Assembly: GCA_034440595.1 (NCBI GenBank)
Contig: JAWXCH010000171.1
Location: 1-11,167 of the forward strand
DNA length: 11,167 nucleotides
Origin: JAWXCH01 sp034440595
GTDB lineage: Bacteria; Planctomycetota; Planctomycetia; Pirellulales; JALHPA01
Reading direction: 5' to 3'
Position numbers and translations under genes: made by a program. Every line of letters begins with the position of its first letter. Within the stretch, counting starts at the first letter, position 1. Positions 1-5,479 of this stretch are shown here, piece by piece. Below the pieces are notes generated by a model. That model did no database searches and was not told the DNA's origin. It saw only the letters and a program-made list of their open reading frames with translations.

Positions 1-2
1 CA

Positions 3-671
3 ATAACCCAGCGGCCCGCCGGTATCTGGAAGGTTCGAATCGGATGGGACGCTTACCCCGTTGCCGTTCTCCCGTTCTTTGTCGGGCCGATCGAGGTCGA
101 TCAGTTTGCCATGTCAGATCGAGCCACTGGATGCGGTGTGCCACCCTATGTGGACGGATTCGGGCCGGGCGACGACCAGGCTGTGGCCTGGGTGCGGGTA
201 GCCGGTGCTATTAAAGGCGATAGCATGCGGGTCGACTGGTTGATGCCAGACGGGGCAAGGAAGAATGGGAAATCGGTGAACGTCTCCGGTACCGGTCTTG
301 CCTACACGATGGGTGCCCTACCGATTACCAGATCGACCACGTTAGGCCGGTGGAATGCGCAGATCCACTGGAATGAGAAACTGTTGCTTTCGGTGCCATT
401 CACTGTGGGTGCGGGAGCGGAGAACCGCATACAGTCTAGCGACCCGCAGGGGATGCCGCGAAATCCGGGCGAACTCCGCGACTCCCTGACAGGGGGTCCG
501 GCTTGTTCAGATTGCCCGCCGAATCACATCCAACGCCAGCCTTTCACCATTCTGGGTGATGTCGAGGCCGGAGAAGACATGAACGAAAATTCCCGTGCAT
601 TGGAGGTAGTGAGGTCTGAATTTAAGATGCCCGCTCAGGCAGCACGAAGATCACGAGAAAGGAATGAATAG
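3..671 (+). CDS. C-terminal part of a protein with tandem beta-sandwich-like repeats (5' end outside window)
   Basis: The reading frame is open from the first full codon at position 3 to the TAG at 669-671, so the true start lies upstream and the ATG at 111 is probably internal. Two ungapped 22-residue stretches, at 21-86 and 345-410, share the pattern G-x-W-x4-I-x-W followed by P-F-x-V-G. This looks like the last strands of an Ig-like or beta-sandwich domain repeated about every 108 residues. Between them the protein reads as a hydrophilic beta-rich domain with a PDG turn. After the second repeat the tail (about 85 residues) is polar, has a C-x2-C pair, and looks disordered. Such repeats are common in secreted or surface proteins, but no signal peptide can be seen because the N-terminus is missing. 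Function unknown. A stem-loop follows directly, so the gene is probably not part of the downstream operon. Confidence 0.7.
   Translation: MTQRPAGIWKVRIGWDAYPVAVLPFFVGPIEVDQFAMSDRATGCGVPPYVDGFGPGDDQAVAWVRVAGAIKGDSMRVDWLMPDGARKNGKSVNVSGTGLAYTMGALPITRSTTLGRWNAQIHWNEKLLLSVPFTVGAGAENRIQSSDPQGMPRNPGELRDSLTGGPACSDCPPNHIQRQPFTILGDVEAGEDMNENSRALEVVRSEFKMPAQAARRSRERNE
21..410 (+). repeat. Tandem protein-domain repeat, two copies of a G-W-I-W...PF-V-G signature
   Basis: Codons 21-86 and 345-410 each encode 22 residues that align without gaps. Identities include Gly1, Trp3, Ile7, Trp9, Pro18, Phe19, Val21 and Gly22. The offset is 324 nt (108 codons), which is a plausible domain length. The nucleotide sequences differ clearly, so this is an old domain duplication and not a recent DNA repeat. 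Confidence 0.6.
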
Positions 672-673
672 GC

Positions 674-709
674 TACTCGCCCGGTCCCCAATGCGGAATC
701 GGGCGAGTA
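674..709 (+). terminator. Stem-loop, probable transcription terminator without a U-tract
   Basis: TACTCGCCCG (674-683) and CGGGCGAGTA (700-709) are perfect 10-nt inverted repeats around a 16-nt loop that can pair a little further. The hairpin starts three bases after the TAG of the upstream gene. It is followed by AAAACC and not by T residues, so it lacks the U-tract of a standard intrinsic terminator. It could instead be an mRNA 3'-end stabiliser. Confidence 0.5.
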
Positions 710-830
710 AAACCAGCCAGCAGTGGCAGTTGCGAATATGCCCTTGGCGGCCGGCGGGCGCACGGCGTTAAGGGAGCTTGGTATACCGCCCACGCCGTGT
801 ATTCCTACGAGTGGCTGCGATCAATCGCGC

Positions 831-837
831 AAAGGAG
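831..837 (+). promoter_or_regulatory. Shine-Dalgarno-like motif AAAGGAG, possible alternative start of the regulator
   Basis: AAAGGAGTTCC at 831-841 repeats exactly the 11 nt that precede the kinase start (2964-2974). It is followed after 10 nt by ATG at 848, which is in frame with the regulator at 1067. Starting there would add 73 residues. The extension has no recognisable domain, and the FHA domain begins naturally at 1067, so this start is second choice. Confidence 0.3.
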
Positions 838-850
838 TTCCTGCAGTATG

Positions 851-856
851 TATAAT
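851..856 (+). promoter_or_regulatory. Perfect TATAAT hexamer, possible -10 element
   Basis: The sequence matches the sigma-70 -10 consensus, but no TTGACA-like -35 lies 16-18 bp upstream. If used, transcription would start near 863 and give a leader of about 200 nt. The match may be chance. Confidence 0.2.
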
Positions 857-921
857 GAGGGCTTCATTTCGGAACACTTTACCCTCCAGGCGACGGGGCA
901 GTCACATGATATTTGGAACGT

Positions 922-937
922 TGGGACCAAACCAGCT
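922..937 (+). promoter_or_regulatory. Weak sigma-54-like -24/-12 element
   Basis: TTGGGACCAAACCAGCTT (921-938) has GG-N10-GC spacing. Against TGGCACG-N4-TTGCW it matches 5 of 7 and 3 of 5 positions. It lies about 130 bp upstream of the gene for a sigma-54-type regulator and would place the start site close to the palindrome at 951-968. The match is imperfect and may be chance. Confidence 0.2.
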
Positions 938-950
938 TCGCTTAGTGAAC

Positions 951-968
951 CGTCGGCGTTCGCCGACG
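951..968. promoter_or_regulatory. 18-bp palindrome, candidate operator or leader hairpin
   Basis: CGTCGGCGTTCGCCGACG has perfect 8-nt arms around a TT centre. It lies 98 bp before the regulator ATG and is not followed by a T-run. It could be a dimeric DNA-binding site, for example for the Fis-type HTH of the neighbouring regulator, or an mRNA hairpin with a 7-bp stem and a GUUC loop. Confidence 0.4.
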
Positions 969-1066
969 CCATTGGGATATTCTCGTTATCCTGCCTCAGA
1001 CTCTCGCTGCCTAGTTTGGCGTTTTACACTCGCCGGGGGAAATGGTCAAAGAGTCGGGGTGCCGCG

Positions 1067-2923
1067 ATGCCCCATTTTGTGATCACGGGTCCGTCAATCT
1101 CGTCGAGGAATTGGAGCTTTCCCGATGTGGATGTCTTTATTATAGGTCGGTCGTCCACATGCGCGCTCATCTTAGCAGACTCGAAGCGCAAAGTATCGCA
1201 AATACATGCCGCTATAGTGCGGTTCTCACAAAGTGAAGGACAGTACTTTATTCGTGATCTCGGCAGCCGAGATTCGATCAAAGTGGCTGGCGAAAATGTC
1301 TACCAGAGAATCCTAGGAGAAGGAGACCGCATCGAGATTGGCGACTATCGATTACTATTCAGGCGTGAAGCCACTTCACGAGCTGCCTTGCCTCGGCTCC
1401 GGATCGTCCCCTCAAAAGACCTACAAGTCGGGATAGGCGGCGAAACCATCTACAGACGGGATATTAGCGCCAACTCGCGGGCCGATGCGGCAGGAAAGGA
1501 GCTCATTGAACAATGCATGCGTCTCAGCGATCGGGGCGTATCAATGACCTCGCTTTTCCGAGAGTTCATGCCGAGGATCTTAAATTATCTGGATGCGGAT
1601 CGCGGATTCATCGCGCGGTTTATATCTTCCGAGGCTCGGGAGTTCGAAGAAGTGGCTGCATTTTGCCTCGGTAGCGACGAACAAATCGAAATTACGGACG
1701 AGGCATGTTTCGACCGGCTATTGCTCACTGAGATTGTGCATGATCACACAACGCTTTTGATTCCTATCGCCTCCGCACAGGGCGTGCGCGGGTTCTTTTG
1801 TGTAGACCGACGTACTGCGAGAATACAGACCTTCCCTCCGGCACATGTATCCTTCGCGTTGAAAATCGGGGAACTAGCCGCCCAATGTTGTGAACCGTTC
1901 GCTTCAAGCAGTGTCGCCGTGCCATCGTGTGCAGATGATGTCAGGGCTTGGCCGGCTGGATTGATCGGAACAAGTAAGGCTCTGAAGAATTTGCAAAAAG
2001 ATATTGCGAGGGCTGCGAAGACCAAAGGGAACGTACTCATTATTGGCGAGACTGGATCTGGTAAAGAATTGGTCGCCGACGCACTTCATCTTCTGGGATG
2101 CGGCGAATCAGCGACTCAGATCAAGCGCGACTGCGCTGCTATTCCTGAATCCCTCGCGGATACCGAATTGTTTGGAAACGAGAAGGGTGCGTTCACTGAT
2201 TCAAAAACAAAAACCAAAGGACTGTTCGAATTGGCCCACGGAGGCTCCATCTTCCTGGATGAGATCCAAGAATTGCCTACTGCGGTGAGCCACAAACTCT
2301 ATCGCGTCCTCCTCGACAAAAAGGTGTGGCGCGTGCGAGCCCCGCTAGCAATATCCGTCGACGTCTTCGTCATTGCCGCTATTATGTCGAAGCCAAATAA
2401 CGCAGAGGCTGAGGGTGTTTTTGAGCGTGCTTTCTTAGAGCGCTTCGCTGAGAAGATTTACGTGCCAGCCTTGCGCGAACGCCGAGAGGACATCCCGCTG
2501 CTAGTGTTTCAATTCATTGACGCATGTGCCTCGACGGGCTCAAGGACACGCTCGGTCTCGCACTCTGCTCTCGAACTCCTAATGAAATACGATTGGCCTG
2601 GGAATGTACGCGAATTAAAGAACTTCATCGAAAACGTTGTCAAGCAGGGCACCGAGATCATCCTGTCTTCCGACCTGCCACCAACCATCACAGGATTTGC
2701 CCACTCAGACCAAACGCCATCTTCTAGAAATGGAGACACGTCAAGAGAGGAGGCTCTGAGAACTCTTGCTGAAATCGAGAGAGAAGCTATCCAAGTGACG
2801 TTGACCAAGACCGGCGGCAACATCGCAAAGACTGCCAGAATCCTGGATATAGCCGAAATGAGTGTGCGCAACAAGATGAAAGCGTTTAATATATCTGGCG
2901 GATACGGGAGAAGTCAGAAATGA
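1067..2923 (+). CDS. FHA-GAF-AAA+-Fis transcriptional regulator (sigma-54 activator-like)
   Basis: This is a 618-residue cytoplasmic regulator. Residues about 5-100 form an FHA phosphothreonine-binding domain (GRS 27-29, Ser44-x2-His47, LGS 65-67); the usual Asn-Gly of the last motif is Asp69-Ser70. Residues about 150-275 resemble a GAF sensor domain. Residues about 305-530 are the AAA+ domain: Walker A GETGSGKE (327-334), GAFTDS (374-379) in place of GAFTGA, Walker B IFLDE ending at Asp398-Glu399, and GNVREL from 512. In the arginine-finger segment Arg459 is kept, but the first Arg of the usual FREDLYYRL is Glu453. Residues 583-609 are a Fis-type helix-turn-helix. By family knowledge such proteins bind enhancers and remodel sigma-54 polymerase; the altered loop makes sigma-54 contact uncertain. 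The ATG at 1067 was chosen because the FHA fold starts just after it. ATG 848 is an alternative. As first gene of the operon it probably regulates the cluster. Confidence 0.88.
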   Translation: MPHFVITGPSISSRNWSFPDVDVFIIGRSSTCALILADSKRKVSQIHAAIVRFSQSEGQYFIRDLGSRDSIKVAGENVYQRILGEGDRIEIGDYRLLFRREATSRAALPRLRIVPSKDLQVGIGGETIYRRDISANSRADAAGKELIEQCMRLSDRGVSMTSLFREFMPRILNYLDADRGFIARFISSEAREFEEVAAFCLGSDEQIEITDEACFDRLLLTEIVHDHTTLLIPIASAQGVRGFFCVDRRTARIQTFPPAHVSFALKIGELAAQCCEPFASSSVAVPSCADDVRAWPAGLIGTSKALKNLQKDIARAAKTKGNVLIIGETGSGKELVADALHLLGCGESATQIKRDCAAIPESLADTELFGNEKGAFTDSKTKTKGLFELAHGGSIFLDEIQELPTAVSHKLYRVLLDKKVWRVRAPLAISVDVFVIAAIMSKPNNAEAEGVFERAFLERFAEKIYVPALRERREDIPLLVFQFIDACASTGSRTRSVSHSALELLMKYDWPGNVRELKNFIENVVKQGTEIILSSDLPPTITGFAHSDQTPSSRNGDTSREEALRTLAEIEREAIQVTLTKTGGNIAKTARILDIAEMSVRNKMKAFNISGGYGRSQK

Positions 2924-2963
2924 GTTGCATTTCCACACGTACACCGCCTGCACCCTTCATCGT

Positions 2964-2970
2964 AAAGGAG
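2964..2970 (+). promoter_or_regulatory. Ribosome binding site that decides the kinase start
   Basis: AAAGGAG lies 5 nt before ATG 2976. It selects this start over the in-frame TTG at 2925, which has no such site and would add residues not typical of the kinase fold. Confidence 0.8.
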
Positions 2971-2975
2971 TTCCC

Positions 2976-4199
2976 ATGAAAGGCCCTGATGGAGTCGCGA
3001 AACCAGAGACGGCGGAATCGTTTGAACTTCTGGAATCCCTCGGGAGGGGTGGTTTCGCCCATACTTGGCGTGCGAGGGTGCTCGATCAAGAATTGATCGA
3101 AGAGTATGGGACAGACGAAATCGCTCTAAAAATTCCGCATGATGGAAAACAACGATCATTACGCCGGGACTTCGAGATCAACGCAGTGCTCCATCTTCGC
3201 CTCAAACCACTGCGCTCAGCGAACCTCGTCCGTTATCTTGGAGTCGAGATCTTCCGGGGCCAACTGGTGATGGCAATGGAGTACGTTCCTAATGGAAGCC
3301 TTCGTAAGAAACTTGGCCCATTAGGCAACCAGAAACGCATCCCATATGCTGAGGCCACCGAGATTGCCGAGGGAACCCTAAACGGTTTGGCAACAATTCA
3401 CCAGGAACGCATATTTCATAGAGACATTAAGCCCGACAATATTCTGATGGATGGCCGGACGCCGAAGGTCGCGGATCTGGGCATCTCTCGCATGCTCGAA
3501 GCTAACGAGCTGGCAATTACGACAACAGGAACCCTCGTCTACATGTCTCCTGAAATTCTGGGCGCGGAGGGCGCTGACTTCAGATCTGATCTGTGGTCGG
3601 TAGGCGTGACGCTCTATGAGATGGTCACCGGACAACTTCCATTCGGGAATAAATTAACACCTTACGGTACTATGTCTGACTTGATCCGGGGTTCAGAGCC
3701 CAGGGCGGTCCATGAACTGGTGACGGGAGTTCCTAAGGGTCTAAGCGATATTATTCGGAAAGCCCTTCGGAAGGACCCCGAACAGAGGTTCAGAACGGCC
3801 GAGGAGATGCGCGACGCACTAAAGCGGATCAGAACAAGCCCAGACGATCTGATCGAGAAAGACATAGCGACAATTCGTTCTCTTCCGGGGTTGCCTTCTG
3901 CGGACTTGGAATCGGGTTTGAAGGATCTCGTAAGCCGATACCCGAACTCACCAAAGGTTTACCAGGAATTGGGCGAATTCTATAATGGCTGCCAGAGATA
4001 TTCCGACGCTGTCCCAATATTCAAGCGCGGCATAGAATCCAATTCCACTCACGCGCAGCTACGGCTGGACCTCGCGCTTGCCTATAAGGGCCTTGGGCAA
4101 AATACTGAATTCACTGCATGTTTAAAAACAGCGGTTGAATTAGACAATAGTCTTAAGCGCTTTGCAGACGTGTTGCTATCGACTGTTGAATGGGCCTGA
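2976..4199 (+). CDS. Hanks-type Ser/Thr protein kinase with C-terminal TPR region
   Basis: This is a 407-residue soluble kinase. The kinase domain (about 16-290) shows the glycine loop GRGGF (23-27), ATP-binding Lys52 in ALK, the catalytic loop HRDIKPDN (148-155, base Asp150), the metal motif ADLG (Asp167) and SPE in place of APE. All catalytic residues are present, so it should be active and phosphorylate Ser or Thr. Residues about 300-407 are helical with two TPR-like units (ending near AVELDNS), a protein-binding module. No transmembrane segment or PASTA domain is present, unlike PknB-type receptors, so the input is probably cytoplasmic. The gene starts 52 bp after the regulator and ends one base before the phosphatase ATG, which suggests coupled translation. 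Likely targets are the FHA regulator and the chaperones of the same operon (inference). Confidence 0.93.
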   Translation: MKGPDGVAKPETAESFELLESLGRGGFAHTWRARVLDQELIEEYGTDEIALKIPHDGKQRSLRRDFEINAVLHLRLKPLRSANLVRYLGVEIFRGQLVMAMEYVPNGSLRKKLGPLGNQKRIPYAEATEIAEGTLNGLATIHQERIFHRDIKPDNILMDGRTPKVADLGISRMLEANELAITTTGTLVYMSPEILGAEGADFRSDLWSVGVTLYEMVTGQLPFGNKLTPYGTMSDLIRGSEPRAVHELVTGVPKGLSDIIRKALRKDPEQRFRTAEEMRDALKRIRTSPDDLIEKDIATIRSLPGLPSADLESGLKDLVSRYPNSPKVYQELGEFYNGCQRYSDAVPIFKRGIESNSTHAQLRLDLALAYKGLGQNTEFTACLKTAVELDNSLKRFADVLLSTVEWA

Positions 4200-4200
4200 G

Positions 4201-4614
4201 ATGACAATGTTTAAGTGCTACATGTTTTCCTTTAAAAGACCACAGACGATTGGCAACGATGACTACGGAGGCATTGATACGGTGAGGGGCATATTCGTGG
4301 TCGCTGATGAGATGGGCGGCCGGCCTGGGCACGCGCGGGCGAGCAGGGTCGCTGTTGGAACGTTTATCTCCAAAGTCGCCAGCGTGGACAAAGAGGAACG
4401 TCTCGATCCTATCGTGTTGCATCTGGCAATACCGGCAGCACATAGGGACGTCCGAGTGATTCCGGATGAGGATCCGATGCTTTCCGGTCTTGGCACTACC
4501 CTGTCGGCCGTTGTAGTGGATCGCGCCAGCGGTCACGTGGTGCACGGAGGCGATGCAGGGCGTGCCTTTTTCGAGACCGTAGACTTTCGCAGCTCACCAT
4601 GGATCATAGGATGA
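4201..4614 (+). CDS. PP2C-family Ser/Thr phosphatase, N-terminal part (frame ends early at TGA)
   Basis: This frame encodes the first half of a PP2C (PPM) phosphatase that should reverse the action of the adjacent kinase. Visible motifs are NDD (19-21), VADEMGG (34-40; usually DGMGG, with Gly replaced by Glu37), GTT (98-100) and GDAGR (117-121). The metal-binding Asp positions are kept. After Phe123-Phe124 the expected PP2C sequence stops and the frame runs through 13 unrelated residues to a TGA at 4612-4614. The missing half continues in the -1 frame, where RDRRLSQLTMDH follows from 4572. Joining the frames at the T-run gives a 245-residue protein, a normal PP2C length. ATG 4201 was chosen because it follows the kinase stop by one base. 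A frameshift mutation, an assembly error and true recoding are all possible. Confidence 0.8.
   Translation: MTMFKCYMFSFKRPQTIGNDDYGGIDTVRGIFVVADEMGGRPGHARASRVAVGTFISKVASVDKEERLDPIVLHLAIPAAHRDVRVIPDEDPMLSGLGTTLSAVVVDRASGHVVHGGDAGRAFFETVDFRSSPWIIG
4567..4571 (+). other. Frame-change site in the PP2C gene (run of five T)
   Basis: The 5' frame reads GCC TTT TTC GAG and the PP2C motif continues only if six T are read, giving TTT TTT CGA GAC CGT. Conserved PP2C sequence lies directly on both sides (GDAGR before, QLTMDH after), which fixes the break to within a few bases. The context C UUU UUC resembles a -1 slippery heptamer but has a C at the first position. I saw no strong hairpin just downstream. 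Confidence 0.75.
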
Positions 4615-4937
4615 CGGCGAAGTTGGTTGCGAAACGATATCTCAGCGCAGCGGCAGCAGTGCATCATCCATTTCGTAATATTCCGGCGCGTTCTATTGGT
4701 GCCGCTGAGGAAGTGGATTCGGATATACAGACACTAGATCTGATTTCCGATGATCGACTCATTCTTGCTACAGATAGACTGACAAAAGATCTTGAGCCAG
4801 ACGCATTCATCAGCGTGCTTCTCCATTCTGATATAAAAGACGCCGATGGCATGTGCCAATCGGCCGCTCCGCAGTATACACAAGCGGACGCTGTTACGAC
4901 CGTGGTGACCCAAATCTTGGAGGTCCGATATGAGTAG
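4599..4937 (+). CDS. PP2C-family Ser/Thr phosphatase, C-terminal part (-1 frame)
   Basis: This is the second half of the PP2C domain. The frame is open upstream to at least 4572 and already reads as PP2C there (RLSQLT before MDH), so ATG 4599 is probably an internal Met and not a true start. Motifs are LTMDHR, HHPFRN (22-27 from ATG 4599), RSIGA, LILATDRLT with Asp59 in place of SDGLT, and ADAVT with Asp97 in place of DNxT. The two metal Asp residues are kept, while neighbouring Gly and Asn residues are replaced. By itself this fragment lacks half of the metal site and cannot be an active phosphatase. It ends in an 8-bp overlap with the GrpE-like gene. Confidence 0.75.
   Translation: MDHRMTAKLVAKRYLSAAAAVHHPFRNIPARSIGAAEEVDSDIQTLDLISDDRLILATDRLTKDLEPDAFISVLLHSDIKDADGMCQSAAPQYTQADAVTTVVTQILEVRYE
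4919..4923 (+). promoter_or_regulatory. Ribosome binding site of the GrpE-like gene
   Basis: GGAGG lies 6 nt before ATG 4930 and inside the end of the phosphatase frame. It supports this start and independent loading of the GrpE-like gene even if phosphatase translation stops early at 4612. Confidence 0.75.
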
Positions 4938-5475
4938 TCATAGTGAAAGTCCGCAGGTATCGATACCACCTTCTGCACGCACCGGGGAACAATCGCCGAA
5001 ACCGTTGTCGGACATCGAACACGATATACGGAGTCTCATGGAAGATCTGTCAAAGGCACGCTTTTCAATTCGAGAAAGTGAAACACGGCATCTGGAATCC
5101 ACAAAGAAACTATTTTTGGATCTTATCGAGGCATTGGATGCATTCGAACGCGTATTCCGGAATATTAGTGCCAAGGAAAGTCAGGTAACACCGCAGATGA
5201 AAATCTGGGTTGGGAATTTCCGAACGGTTCGTCGGCTGTTGGACAAGCCTCTCGCGGAGCAGGGAGTTGTAAGAATCGAGAATCTAGATCAAGGATTTGA
5301 CCCGCATTGGCATCGAGTGGCTGAGGTTATTAGCGATCCATCGAAGTCTGAAGGTGCGATCATCGATGAGCTCGCTGCTGGTTATGTTTGGCGAGGGCAC
5401 GTCCTAAGAAAAGCAGAAGTTACGGTAGTCGGTCCGCCTCAAGAAGCGCAACAAGAATCGCGAGAAGGAAAGTGA
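4930..5475 (+). CDS. grpE: GrpE-like nucleotide exchange factor for Hsp70
   Basis: This 181-residue protein fits the GrpE family. The first 27 residues are polar and disordered. Residues 28-112 form the long coiled-coil and helix-bundle part, with the typical LIEALDAFERVF segment (65-76). Residues about 113-167 form the beta domain that contacts the Hsp70 nucleotide-binding domain, with GV (112-113), FDPHWH (123-128), GYVWRG (151-156) and VLRKAEV (158-164). GrpE dimers release ADP from DnaK. The gene overlaps the phosphatase by 8 bp and stops 4 bp before the first Hsp70, so the pair is almost certainly co-translated. It is divergent and sits in a signalling operon, so it is probably a dedicated copy and not the housekeeping GrpE (inference). 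No DnaJ gene accompanies it. Confidence 0.9.
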   Translation: MSSHSESPQVSIPPSARTGEQSPKPLSDIEHDIRSLMEDLSKARFSIRESETRHLESTKKLFLDLIEALDAFERVFRNISAKESQVTPQMKIWVGNFRTVRRLLDKPLAEQGVVRIENLDQGFDPHWHRVAEVISDPSKSEGAIIDELAAGYVWRGHVLRKAEVTVVGPPQEAQQESREGK

Positions 5476-5479
5476 GATC

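Larger units (their letters stand above)
672..1066. other. 395-bp intergenic region upstream of the operon
   Basis: No convincing gene was found here. Two plus-strand frames are open through it, but neither gives a recognisable protein. One is continuous with the regulator frame, so an N-terminal extension of the regulator cannot be excluded. The region holds the terminator-like stem-loop, a Shine-Dalgarno-like motif at 831-837, a TATAAT at 851-856, a weak sigma-54-like element at 922-937 and an 18-bp palindrome at 951-968. It is the most likely site for the operon promoter and operator. Confidence 0.6.

Noticed and set aside
723..1082. Plus-strand open frame of 119 codons in the intergenic region
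   Set aside because: It is Arg/Pro-rich and without domain or ribosome-binding site, and it runs into the regulator start in another frame. It is probably chance in GC-rich DNA.
2509..2874. Minus-strand open frame of 121 codons
   Set aside because: It is opposite the AAA+ and HTH region of the regulator, whose motifs prove the plus frame.
4153..4545. Minus-strand open frame of 130 codons
   Set aside because: It is the reverse complement of the PP2C coding region and shows no motif.
4566..4572. Programmed -1 frameshift heptamer C UUU UUC
   Set aside because: Not accepted as proven: the first base breaks the U UUU UUC rule, and I saw no strong downstream structure. A one-base loss in the T-run is simpler.
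1067..5475. Part of a type VI secretion phosphorylation pathway (PpkA/PppA/Fha)
   Set aside because: No secretion genes are present, the FHA domain is fused to an AAA+ regulator, and the downstream genes are chaperones.
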